Source: Streptomyces parvus
GTDB lineage: Bacteria; Actinomycetota; Actinomycetes; Streptomycetales; Streptomycetaceae
Reading direction: 5' to 3'
Length of the DNA: 64,000 nucleotides
NCBI RefSeq assembly: GCF_014648875.1
Contig: NZ_BMRY01000006.1
Span: 248,001-312,000 of the forward strand
The notes beneath the pieces are model-generated. The model was not told the DNA's origin and made no database searches. It saw nothing but the letters and a program-made list of their open reading frames with translations. A program made the translations under genes and the position numbers. Of the stretch, positions 40,640-49,086 are shown one piece after another (within the stretch, counting starts at the first letter, position 1; every line of letters begins with the position of its first letter).

Positions 40640-42238
40640 TCAGGCGCTCTGCCGGTTGAGCTCCCAGAGCTGGAGTTCGGAGGTGGCGCTGACGGAGCGC
40701 TCCACCCCGGCGATCCCGTCGCGGGAGGCCACGTACTGCTTGCCCTGCCAGATCGGCAGCACCGGCACATCGTTGGCGACGATGTTCTGGAGCTTCTCGT
40801 AGGTGGCGGCGGCCGCGGTGCGGTCGGCCTCGCGGCGGGACTGCGGGATGAGGACCTTCTCCGCCTCGGGCGACCGGTAGGGCGAGTTGAGGAAGTTGTT
40901 GGCGTCCAGGAAGGGCGCGGTGTAGTTGTCCGGGTCCGGGAAGTCGGGGAACCAGCCCATGCCGTAGGCCGCGTAGTCGCCGCGCTTCTGCTCGGGGCGG
41001 TACTTCGACCACTCCGTGCCCTGGACGGAGACGTCGAAGAGGCCCGATGTGTTCAGCTGCTGCTGGATCGCCTTGAACTCGGCGGCGGTGGCCGGGCCGT
41101 AGTGGTCGTTGGTGTAGTGCAGGGTGAACTTCACCGGCGTCTTGATCCCGGCTTCGCGCAGGATCGCCGCGGCCTTGGCGGTGCTGGGCTCGCCGTACTT
41201 GTTGAAGAAGGCGTTGGTGTGCCCGGCGATGCTGGAGGGGATCAGCGAGTAGAGCGGTTCGGCGGTGGTGCCGTACACCTTGCCCGCGATCTGGCCACGG
41301 TCGATGATCTGCGCCATGGCCTGCCGGACGGGCTTGTCGACCACGGGGTCCTTGGTGTTGAACCCGAGGTAGCTGATGGCCAGTCCGGGCAGCTCGGTGA
41401 GGTCGATGCCCTCCTTCGGCTGCACGAGCATGTCGTGGGCCTGCTCGGGCGACATCGCCCGGGTCATCAGGTGGATCTTCTTCTCCTCGAGCGCCTTGCC
41501 CATGGCCTCGGCGTCGGGGAAGAGGTCCATCTCGACCTCGTCGTTGAGGACCTTCAGCTCGCCCTTGTACGAGGGGTTCTTCTTGAAGGCGATCTTGACG
41601 ACGCGGCCGTCCTCGACCTCCGGCTTCATGGTGTACGGGCCGGATCCGTCGACCTGGAAGCCGGTGCGGGCCGCCTTCGCCGGGTACTGCGCCTTCGGGA
41701 CGATGCCGGCGGCGGGGGTGGCGAGCTTGTACGGGAAGGTCGCGTCGGGCGTGTTCAGGTGGAAGATCACCTGGTCCTCGCCCTTGGTCTCGATCGTGTC
41801 GATATTGGCGAGCAGGCCGACCGGCCCGCTGTCCGAGTCGATGTCGATGACGCGCTGGATGGAGTGCTTCACGTCCTCGGCGGTGACGGGCGTCCCGTCG
41901 GCGAAGGTGAGGCCCGCCCGCAGGGTGCAGCGGTAACTCTCGTTCGCGGTGTCGGTGAAGGTGCAGCTGCGGGCGGCCTCGGGCACCGGCTCGCCGCCGC
42001 CGTTGGGCACGGTGGTCAGGGTCTGCACGGTCTGCCGCAGGACGTTCCAGACGCCCGCTTCGTAGCCGATGGCCGGGTCGAGCGGCGCGGGGTTCTCCTT
42101 GGAGGCCACGAGCTGGTCCGTGGTGCCGACGACGATGGCCCCTTCGCCACCGGCGCCGCTGTCCGTGCTGCCGCAGGCGGCGAGCACGGGGGCGAGCAGG
42201 CCGACGACGGCCGGCAGCACCAGGGTCTTGCGGTTCAT
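40640..42238 (-). CDS. ABC transporter substrate-binding lipoprotein, family 5 (oligopeptide type)
   Basis: The 532-residue protein has a lipoprotein signal (MNRKTLVLPAVVGLLAPVLA, then ACGS) and the family-5 fold, seen in RCTLRAGLTFADGTPVTAED and GMGWFPDFPDPDNYTAPFLD. It should capture peptides or other small molecules outside the membrane for a Dpp/Opp permease. No permease or ATPase genes are adjacent, so it must share one encoded elsewhere or act as a sensor. I chose ATG 42238 with GGGAGAA upstream. The gap 42239-42519 has no gene I can see. Confidence 0.9.
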   Translation of the reverse strand: MNRKTLVLPAVVGLLAPVLAACGSTDSGAGGEGAIVVGTTDQLVASKENPAPLDPAIGYEAGVWNVLRQTVQTLTTVPNGGGEPVPEAARSCTFTDTANESYRCTLRAGLTFADGTPVTAEDVKHSIQRVIDIDSDSGPVGLLANIDTIETKGEDQVIFHLNTPDATFPYKLATPAAGIVPKAQYPAKAARTGFQVDGSGPYTMKPEVEDGRVVKIAFKKNPSYKGELKVLNDEVEMDLFPDAEAMGKALEEKKIHLMTRAMSPEQAHDMLVQPKEGIDLTELPGLAISYLGFNTKDPVVDKPVRQAMAQIIDRGQIAGKVYGTTAEPLYSLIPSSIAGHTNAFFNKYGEPSTAKAAAILREAGIKTPVKFTLHYTNDHYGPATAAEFKAIQQQLNTSGLFDVSVQGTEWSKYRPEQKRGDYAAYGMGWFPDFPDPDNYTAPFLDANNFLNSPYRSPEAEKVLIPQSRREADRTAAAATYEKLQNIVANDVPVLPIWQGKQYVASRDGIAGVERSVSATSELQLWELNRQSA

Positions 42239-42519
42239 CTGGACGTTCTCCCTCATCCCGGCAGGTGAGGAATCCAAGTTAGTAGCCGCGGGTGGGCCCT
42301 CCGACCGCCCGACGAACGGTGCACGCTCCCCCGGCCGCCAACGAGGCGGACATATGATCACCATTACGGACAGCACGCTCGTTTCGGCGGGACACCGGAG
42401 GCTTCCGAGTGAGCAAGGTCACCCGTCCGACGTCTTCACAGGAGCGCCTTACAGCTGATCCACATCCACGGAACGTTGCCGGAACACACACGGAGGGGAG
42501 CAGGAAATCCACCGTTTGT

Positions 42520-43230
42520 TCACAAACGCGCACGAGAGCCGGTGATCAGCCCACGCAGGAAGGCGAGGTCGACCTCTTCGAGCGAGCCGACGACCACGCG
42601 TGCGGCGGCCGGTGCGATGGGGGCGACGGACGGCACGGCGACGACGCGACAGCCGGCGGCCTCGGCGGCGGCCACGCCGGTCGCGGTGTCCTCGATGACC
42701 GCGCAGCGCCAGGGGTCGGCGCCGAAGCCCGCGGCGGCGGTGAGGTACGGCTCGGGGTGCGGCTTGGTCCGGGCGACCTCGTCCCCGGCGACCGTGAGCG
42801 CGAAGTGGTGACGGCCCACGGACTCCAGCACCCGGTCGATGATCCGGCGGTGCGAGGCCGAGACGAGCGCGGTGGGCACCTCGTGGACGGCCAGCTCGGC
42901 GAGCAGCCGCTCGGCTCCCGGCATCAGCGGGACGCCCCGGCTGATGCGGTTCTCGAATCCGTCGTTGAGCAGCACGGTCAGCTCGTCCAGCCGGATGTCG
43001 GCCCCGGTGACGTCGATCAGATAGCCGGCGCTGCGGGACATCGGACCGCCCACGACCACGTCGCGCCAGGCCTCGTCCAGGCGGTGTCCGAGGCCGGCGA
43101 AGACCTCCTTCTCGACGTCCCACCAGAAGCCCTCGGTATCGACCAGGGTTCCGTCCATGTCGAGAAGGACCGCCTGCAGGGCGGCCTCTTCGGCCGTGCG
43201 GGTCAAGGACGCGGGGACCGTACTGGTCAT
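42520..43230 (-). CDS. HAD-superfamily hydrolase, beta-phosphoglucomutase-like subgroup
   Basis: The 236-residue protein has the HAD nucleophile motif VLLDMDGTLVDTEGFWWDVE, motif II VSASHRR, Lys in ARTKPHPEPYL and acidic motif IV VIEDTATGVAAAEAAG. It is probably a phosphatase of a sugar phosphate or similar small molecule; the substrate is unknown. ATG 43230 follows GGAAGG. It lies downstream of metH with a hairpin between them. Confidence 0.92.
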   Translation of the reverse strand: MTSTVPASLTRTAEEAALQAVLLDMDGTLVDTEGFWWDVEKEVFAGLGHRLDEAWRDVVVGGPMSRSAGYLIDVTGADIRLDELTVLLNDGFENRISRGVPLMPGAERLLAELAVHEVPTALVSASHRRIIDRVLESVGRHHFALTVAGDEVARTKPHPEPYLTAAAGFGADPWRCAVIEDTATGVAAAEAAGCRVVAVPSVAPIAPAAARVVVGSLEEVDLAFLRGLITGSRARL

Positions 43231-43257
43231 CCGGCACACCTTCCGTAAGGGACGAGA

Positions 43258-43298
43258 AGGCCGGCCGCCATTCCCAGAAGTGGGAGGGCGACCGGCCT
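43258..43298 (-). terminator. Terminator after metH
   Basis: The hairpin AGGCCGG...CCGGCCT with a GAAG loop, and two mismatches in 18 pairs, lies 75 bases past the metH stop and 28 bases before the HAD gene. It is a likely terminator or attenuator. Confidence 0.65.
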
Positions 43299-43373
43299 GC
43301 ACTGGACCGACCAGTGTACGACGGGTAGCTCCGCGGTGCGCGACAGGCGCGTGACCGGGGGGCGAAGTGCGTC

Positions 43374-46300
43374 CTACCGGGCGTTGAAGTACTTCGCCTC
43401 GGGGTGGTGGATGACGATGGCGTCGGTGGACTGCTCCGGGTGGAGCTGGAACTCCTCGGAGAGGTGCACACCGATCCGCTCCGGCTGGAGCAGGTCGGCG
43501 ATCTTGGCCCGGTCCTCCAGGTCCGGGCACGCCCCGTAACCGAGCGAGAACCGCGCGCCGCGGTACTTCAGCGCGAACATGTCCTCGACGTCGTCCGGGT
43601 CCTCCCCGCCGAAGCCCAGCTCGCTGCGGACCCGGGCGTGCCAGTACTCGGCGAGGGCTTCCGCGAGCTGAACGGAGAGGCCGTGCAGCTCCAGGTAGTC
43701 GCGGTAGGAGTTGGCGGCGAACAGCTCTGCGGTGGCCTCGCCGATCCGGGAGCCGACGGTGACGATCTGGAGGCCGATGACGTCGGTCTCCCCGGACTCC
43801 TCGGGGCGGAAGAAGTCGGCGAGGCAGAGGCGGCGGCCGCGGCGCTGGCGCGGGAAGGTGAAGCGGGTGCGCTCGGAGCCGTCCTCGTGGAGGAGGATCA
43901 GGTCCTCGCCCTTGGAGACGCAGGGGAAGTAGCCGTAGACGACGGCGGCTTCCAGGAGGTTGTTGGACTGGAGGTGGTCGAGCCAGCCGCGCAGATGCGG
44001 GCGCCCCTCGGTCTCCACCAGCTCCTCGTACGTCGGTCCGTCACCGGTCCTGGCCTGCTTGAGGCCCCACTGGCCCTTGAACAGGGCGCCCTCGTCGAGC
44101 CAGGAGGCGTAGTCCTTGAGCGGGATGCCCTTGATGACGCGGGTGCCGCGGAACGGCGGCTCGGGGATCGGGTTGGTGATGGAGACGTCCGAGCGCACCG
44201 AGCCCTCGGGCTCCTCGACCTCCAGCACCGCCGCCACGTCCTTCTTGGGGACCCGGCGCTGCTTCAGCTCGGGCAGTGCCGCGCCCGGCACGCCGCGCTT
44301 GACGCCGATGAGCGCGTCCATGAGGCGCAGGCCCTCGAAGGCGTCCCGGGCGTAGCGGACCTCACCCTCGTAGATCTCGTGCAGGTCCTGCTCGACGTAG
44401 GCCCGGGTCAGCGCGGCACCGCCGAGGATGACCGGGAAGTCGGCGGCCATCTTGCGCTGGTTGAGCTCCTGGAGGTTCTCCTTCATGATCACGGTCGACT
44501 TCACCAGGAGACCGGACATGCCGATGACGTCGGCGCGGTGCTCCTCGGCGGCTTCCAGGATCGCGGAGACGGGCTGCTTGATGCCGAGGTTGACGACGTT
44601 GTAGCCGTTGTTGGAGAGGATGATGTCGACGAGGTTCTTGCCGATGTCGTGGACGTCGCCGCGGACGGTGGCGAGCACGATGGTGCCCTTGCCCTCGTCG
44701 TCGGACTTCTCCATGTGCGGTTCCAGGTGGGCCACCGCGCTCTTCATGACCTCGGCGGACTGGAGGACGAACGGCAGCTGCATCTGGCCGGAGCCGAACA
44801 GCTCGCCGACCACCTTCATGCCTTCCAGCAGCGTGTTGTTGACGATGTCCAGGGCCGGGGTGTCCTGGAGGGCCTCGTCGAGGTCGGCCTCCAGGCCGTT
44901 CTTCTCGCCGTCGATGATGCGGCGCTGGAGCCGCTCGTCCAGCGGGAGGGCCATCAGCTCCTCGGCCTTGCCCGCCTTCATCGACTTCATGTTGACGCCC
45001 TCGAAGAGCTCCATGAGCTTCTGGAGGGGGTCGTAGCCTTCGGCGCGGCGGTCGTAGATCAGGTCGAGGGCGACCTTGACCTGCTCCTCCTCCAGCCGGG
45101 CGATCGGCAGGATCTTCGAGGCGTGGACGATCGCGGAGTCCAGGCCCGCCTTGACGCACTCGTCGAGGAAGACGGAGTTCAGCACGACGCGGGCGGCCGG
45201 GTTGAGGCCGAAGGAGATGTTGGAGAGGCCCAGTGTGGTCTGGACGTCGGGGTGGCGCTTCTTCAGCTCGCGGATGGCGCCGATGGTGGCGATGCCGTCG
45301 CCGCGGGACTCCTCCTGGCCGGTGCAGATGGTGAAGGTCAGGGTGTCGATGAGGATGTCCGACTCGCGGATGCCCCAGTTGGCGGTCAGGTCCTCGATCA
45401 GCCGCTCGGCGATGGCGACCTTGTGCTCGATCGTGCGGGCCTGGCCCTCCTCGTCGATCGTCAGGGCGATCAGGGCGGCGCCGTGCTCGGCGGCCAAGGC
45501 GCTGACCTGTGCGAAGCGGGACTCGGGGCCGTCGCCGTCCTCGTAGTTCACCGAGTTCAGCACGGCCCGGCCGCCGAGCTGCTCCAGCCCGGCGCGCAGG
45601 ACGTCCAGCTCGGTGGAGTCCAGCACGATCGGCAGGGTGGAGGCGGTGGCGAAGCGGCCGGCCAGCTCGGTCATGTCGGCGACGCCGTCGCGGCCCACGT
45701 AGTCGACGCAGAGGTCGAGCATGTGCGCGCCCTCGCGGATCTGGTCGCGGGCCATCTCCACGCAGTCGTCCCAGCGGGCCTCCAGCATGGCCTCGCGGAA
45801 CTTCTTGGAGCCGTTGGCGTTGGTGCGCTCCCCGATGGCCAGGTAGGCGGTGTCCTGGCGGAAGGGGATGTGCTGGTAGAGGGAGGCGGCGCCGGGCTCG
45901 GGGCGCGGGTCGCGCTCGGGCGGCGTGAGCCCCTGGGACCGCTCCACGACTGCCTTCATATGGGCCGGGGTCGTACCGCAGCAGCCGCCGATGAGGGAGA
46001 GACCGTAGTCCCGGACGAAGTGCTCCTGGGAGTCGGCGAGCCCGTCGGGGCCGAGCGGGAAGTGCGCGCCGTCCTTGGTGAGGACGGGCAGGCCGGCGTT
46101 GGGCATGCACATCAGCGGCGTACGGGAGTGGCGGGCGAGGTAGCGCAGGTGCTCGCTCATCTCGTCCGGGCCGGTGGAGCAGTTCAGGCCGATCAGGTCG
46201 ATGCCCAGCGGCTCCAGGGCGGTCAGGGCCGCGCCGATCTCGGAGCCGAGGAGCATGACGCCGGTGGTCTCGAAGGCGAGGGAGCAGATCAGCGGGACCT

Positions 46301-46889
46301 GGAGGCCGAGGGCGTCCATGGCCCGGCGGGCGCCGATGATGCTGGCCTTGGTCTGGAGGAGGTCCTGGGTGGTCTCGACGATCAGCGCGTCGGAGCCGCC
46401 CGCGAGGAGGCCCTCGGCGTTCTGCTGGTAGCCGTCGCGCAGGATGTCGTACGTGGTGTGGCCGAGCGAGGGCAGCTTGGTGCCGGGGCCGATCGAACCG
46501 AGGACCCAGCGCTGGCGGCCGTCCTTGGCGCCGAACTCGTCGGCGACCTCGCGGGCGATCCGGGCGCCGGACTCGGAGAGCTCGAAGATCCGGTCGGCGA
46601 TCTCGTACTCGTTGGCGGCGGAGTGGTTCGCGCCGAAGGTGTTGGTCTCGACGCAGTCGACGCCGACCGCGAAGTACTCCTCGTGGACCGAGCGCACGAT
46701 GTCGGGCCGGGTGATGTTGAGGATCTCGTTGCAGCCTTCGAGATTCTCGAAGTCCTCCAGCGTGGGGTCCTGTGCCTGGAGCATGGTGCCCATCGCCCCG
46801 TCGGCCACCACCACGCGGGTGGCGAGTGCCTCTCGGAGTGCTTCTGCGCGGTTCCGGCTGTCGGCGGCGGATGTCGGCAACGAGGCCAT
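43374..46889 (-). CDS. metH: Cobalamin-dependent methionine synthase
   Basis: MetH transfers a methyl group from methyltetrahydrofolate to homocysteine via B12. All four modules of the 1171-residue enzyme are visible in order: the homocysteine domain with zinc-binding Cys in IGLNCSTGP and IGGCCGTTPAHM; the pterin domain with AIGERTNANGSKKFREAM; the B12 domain with DVHDIGKNLVDIILSNNG, whose His is the cobalt ligand; and the reactivation domain with FTFPRQRRGRRLCLADF. ATG 46889 follows GGGAG. I looked for a cobalamin riboswitch upstream and saw none. Confidence 0.97.
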   Translation of the reverse strand: MASLPTSAADSRNRAEALREALATRVVVADGAMGTMLQAQDPTLEDFENLEGCNEILNITRPDIVRSVHEEYFAVGVDCVETNTFGANHSAANEYEIADRIFELSESGARIAREVADEFGAKDGRQRWVLGSIGPGTKLPSLGHTTYDILRDGYQQNAEGLLAGGSDALIVETTQDLLQTKASIIGARRAMDALGLQVPLICSLAFETTGVMLLGSEIGAALTALEPLGIDLIGLNCSTGPDEMSEHLRYLARHSRTPLMCMPNAGLPVLTKDGAHFPLGPDGLADSQEHFVRDYGLSLIGGCCGTTPAHMKAVVERSQGLTPPERDPRPEPGAASLYQHIPFRQDTAYLAIGERTNANGSKKFREAMLEARWDDCVEMARDQIREGAHMLDLCVDYVGRDGVADMTELAGRFATASTLPIVLDSTELDVLRAGLEQLGGRAVLNSVNYEDGDGPESRFAQVSALAAEHGAALIALTIDEEGQARTIEHKVAIAERLIEDLTANWGIRESDILIDTLTFTICTGQEESRGDGIATIGAIRELKKRHPDVQTTLGLSNISFGLNPAARVVLNSVFLDECVKAGLDSAIVHASKILPIARLEEEQVKVALDLIYDRRAEGYDPLQKLMELFEGVNMKSMKAGKAEELMALPLDERLQRRIIDGEKNGLEADLDEALQDTPALDIVNNTLLEGMKVVGELFGSGQMQLPFVLQSAEVMKSAVAHLEPHMEKSDDEGKGTIVLATVRGDVHDIGKNLVDIILSNNGYNVVNLGIKQPVSAILEAAEEHRADVIGMSGLLVKSTVIMKENLQELNQRKMAADFPVILGGAALTRAYVEQDLHEIYEGEVRYARDAFEGLRLMDALIGVKRGVPGAALPELKQRRVPKKDVAAVLEVEEPEGSVRSDVSITNPIPEPPFRGTRVIKGIPLKDYASWLDEGALFKGQWGLKQARTGDGPTYEELVETEGRPHLRGWLDHLQSNNLLEAAVVYGYFPCVSKGEDLILLHEDGSERTRFTFPRQRRGRRLCLADFFRPEESGETDVIGLQIVTVGSRIGEATAELFAANSYRDYLELHGLSVQLAEALAEYWHARVRSELGFGGEDPDDVEDMFALKYRGARFSLGYGACPDLEDRAKIADLLQPERIGVHLSEEFQLHPEQSTDAIVIHHPEAKYFNAR

Positions 46890-47101
46890 GGATGATCTCC
46901 CAGGGATGCGACGGCTGTCGGCTTTGCGTCCTTCTTGGGGAAGGCGCACCTCGCCAGCCTAGCCCGACGGCGGCCGGGTCCGTAGAGGCGTCCACGGGAC
47001 GGAACGCGTCCGGCCTGCATGCTGTGCCGGGTGCGACACGTGCGGCCGGGTGGCGGAGACTTTCCCCCGGAGTCCGGCGCAGGTCGGCATCGACCGATAG
47101 T

Positions 47102-47118
47102 GTTCAGCATTGTCGAAC
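47102..47118 (+). promoter_or_regulatory. Candidate GylR operator in front of gylR
   Basis: GTTCAGCATTGTCGAAC has inverted ends (GTTC/GAAC). The 12 bases GCATTGTCGAAC (47107-47118) recur exactly at 48087-48098 before glpF. It lies 22 bases before the gylR ATG, in keeping with autorepression. Confidence 0.6.
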
Positions 47119-47140
47119 CGAGGTGGAGGAGTACGGCGCG

Positions 47141-47905
47141 ATGGCCAAGAACATCCAGTCGCTGGAGCGGGCGGCCGCGATGCTGCGTCTGCTGGCGGGC
47201 GGCGAGCGCCGGCTCGGGCTCTCCGACATCGCCTCCTCCCTGGGGCTGGCCAAGGGCACCGCGCACGGCATCCTGCGCACTCTCCAGCTGGAGGGGTTCG
47301 TCGAGCAGGACACGGCGTCGGGCCGCTACCAGCTGGGCGCGGAGCTGCTGCGGCTCGGCAACAGCTATCTGGACGTCCACGAGCTGCGGGCGCGCGCCCT
47401 GGTCTGGACGGACGACCTCGCCCGATCCAGCGGCGAGAGCGTCCACCTCGGAGTGCTGCACCAGCACGGCGTGCTGATCGTCCACCACGTCTTCCGGCCC
47501 GACGACAGCCGCCAGGTGCTGGAGGTCGGGGCGATGCAGCCGCTGCACTCCACGGCGCTGGGCAAGGTGCTGTCCGCGTACGACCCGGTGGCCCACAGCG
47601 AGGTCATGGAGGCGGAGCGCCGCTCCTTCACCGGGCGCACCGTCACCGAGGCCGACGCGTTCGAGTCGATGCTCGACCTGATCCGCGCCCAGGGCTGGGC
47701 GGCCGACGCCGAGGAGACCTGGGAGGGCGTCGCCGCCGTGGCCGCCCCCGTGCACGACCGGCGCAGGATGCCGGTGGGCGCGGTCGCCGTGACCGGCGCG
47801 GTGGAGCGCGTGGCCCCGGGCGGCACGCTGCGACCCGAGCTGATCGCGGCCGTACGGGACTGCGCCCGGGCGGTCTCCCGGGATCTGGGCGCCGGCCGCT
47901 TCTGA
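47141..47905 (+). CDS. gylR: IclR-family glycerol operon regulator GylR
   Basis: GylR is the glycerol-3-phosphate-responsive repressor of the gyl operon in S. coelicolor. The 254-residue product has an IclR winged helix (SDIASSLGLAKGTAHGILRTL) and effector domain with SGESVHLGVLHQHG, HSTALGKVLSAYDP and TWEGVAAVAAPV. ATG 47141 follows GGTGGAGGAG. It is directly upstream of glpF-glpK-glpD on the same strand, and the repeated motif before both transcription units supports the assignment. Confidence 0.93.
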   Translation: MAKNIQSLERAAAMLRLLAGGERRLGLSDIASSLGLAKGTAHGILRTLQLEGFVEQDTASGRYQLGAELLRLGNSYLDVHELRARALVWTDDLARSSGESVHLGVLHQHGVLIVHHVFRPDDSRQVLEVGAMQPLHSTALGKVLSAYDPVAHSEVMEAERRSFTGRTVTEADAFESMLDLIRAQGWAADAEETWEGVAAVAAPVHDRRRMPVGAVAVTGAVERVAPGGTLRPELIAAVRDCARAVSRDLGAGRF

Positions 47906-48073
47906 GGCGCGTACGCCCCGCGCTCTCCACTCCGGGCCCGGCCCGCCCCCTTCGCCTCGGCCCGGCACGCCCCTGCCCGGGTACGCCCGGCACCGGCCGG
48001 TAACGATCCCGTCGCGCACCGAGTCGTGGACCACAGAACCCTTGACGCTTCCTTCACTTCGGGGAAACACTGC

Positions 48074-48120
48074 CGTTCAACGGTCGGCATTGTCGAACGC
48101 CTAACGGCAATACGCGTTAG
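48074..48120 (+). promoter_or_regulatory. Candidate GylR operators in front of the glycerol operon
   Basis: Two inverted repeats lie side by side. CGTTC-N16-GAACG (48074-48099) contains the 12-base motif shared with the gylR promoter, and CTAACG-N8-CGTTAG is at 48101-48120. They are ~135-180 bases before glpF. The 350-base gap 47906-48255 holds these, a leader hairpin and no gene. Confidence 0.6.
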
Positions 48121-48154
48121 GGTGTGACAGTGCCAAGGGCCGGTCAAGCCCTTA

Positions 48155-48190
48155 CAGATGGGCTGCCCACGCTTCGTGGATACCCATCTG
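48155..48190 (+). promoter_or_regulatory. Leader hairpin of the glycerol operon
   Basis: CAGATGGG (48155-48162) pairs with CCCATCTG (48183-48190), enclosing a smaller CCAC/GTGG stem with a GCTTC-type loop. It lies 65 bases before glpF. It might be a transcript-stabilising or control structure; I recognise no known riboswitch. Confidence 0.5.
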
Positions 48191-48255
48191 GGGCGCGGAA
48201 CACCGGCGGGACCGGTGATCCGCTCTCCCCTGGACGAAGGACGAAGGAGTCGCGG

Positions 48256-49047
48256 GTGTCCAGCTCCGACATTTTCATCGGCGAGACCATAGGTACCGCC
48301 GTACTCATCCTGCTCGGCGGCGGTGTCTGTGCCGCCGTCACGCTGAAGAGCTCGAAGGCCCGCAACGCGGGCTGGCTGGCCATCACCTTCGGGTGGGGCT
48401 TCGCCGTGCTGACCGGCGCCTACCTCGCCGGCGGCGTATCGGGCGCCCACCTCAACCCCGCGGTCACGGTCGGCCTGGCCATCCAGGGCGGCACGGAGTG
48501 GGGCGACGTCCCCCTCTACCTCGGCTCGCAGCTGCTCGGCGCGATGATCGGCGCCCTGCTGGTCTGGGCGGTCTACTACGGCCAGTTCCACGCCCACCTG
48601 ACCGACCCGGAGATCGTCGGCACCAAGTCCACCGACGAGGGCATGGTCGACCAGACCGCCGCCCCGAAGGCGGGCCCGGTGCTCGGGATCTTCTCCACCG
48701 GTCCGGAGATCCGCAACGGCGTGCAGAACGTGATCACCGAGATCATCGCCACCGTCGTGCTGGTCCTGGCGATCCTGACCCAGGGCCTCAACAACGAGGG
48801 CAACGGCCTGGGCGTGCTCGGCGCGCTGATCACCGCCCTGGTCGTCGTCGGCATCGGCCTCTCGCTCGGCGGCCCGACCGGCTACGCCATCAACCCGGTC
48901 CGCGACCTCGGTCCGCGCATCGTGCACGCCCTGCTGCCGCTGCCGAACAAGGGTGGTTCGGACTGGGGCTACGCGTGGGTACCCATCGTGGGTCCGCTCG
49001 TCGGCGGCGCACTCGCCGGCGGGCTCTACAACCTCGCCTTCGCCTAG
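48256..49047 (+). CDS. glpF: Glycerol uptake facilitator GlpF (aquaglyceroporin)
   Basis: The 263-residue MIP channel has six helices and two half-helix motifs. The first is a normal NPA (GAHLNPAVTV, ~residue 66), while the second reads NPV (YAINPVRDLGPR), keeping the pore Arg and Asp. The Arg-Asp pair is that of glycerol-conducting family members. GTG 48256 follows GAAGGAG. It is first of glpF-glpK-glpD and is probably repressed by GylR in the absence of glycerol. Confidence 0.93.
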   Translation: MSSSDIFIGETIGTAVLILLGGGVCAAVTLKSSKARNAGWLAITFGWGFAVLTGAYLAGGVSGAHLNPAVTVGLAIQGGTEWGDVPLYLGSQLLGAMIGALLVWAVYYGQFHAHLTDPEIVGTKSTDEGMVDQTAAPKAGPVLGIFSTGPEIRNGVQNVITEIIATVVLVLAILTQGLNNEGNGLGVLGALITALVVVGIGLSLGGPTGYAINPVRDLGPRIVHALLPLPNKGGSDWGYAWVPIVGPLVGGALAGGLYNLAFA

Positions 49048-49086
49048 CCGCTCGCTCATCACCTCACAGACTTCCGGGAGCACTCC

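Noticed and set aside
43404..46895. A 1163-codon open frame antisense to metH
   Set aside because: It mirrors metH codon for codon, has Ala/Gly/Val/Glu-biased composition with no recognisable domain, and arises from high GC at third positions. Similar mirrors at 792-2354, 22367-24322 and 53701-56748 are rejected for the same reason.
46890..47140. Cobalamin riboswitch in front of metH
   Set aside because: I looked for a B12 box and the expected paired elements on the minus strand and did not find them.
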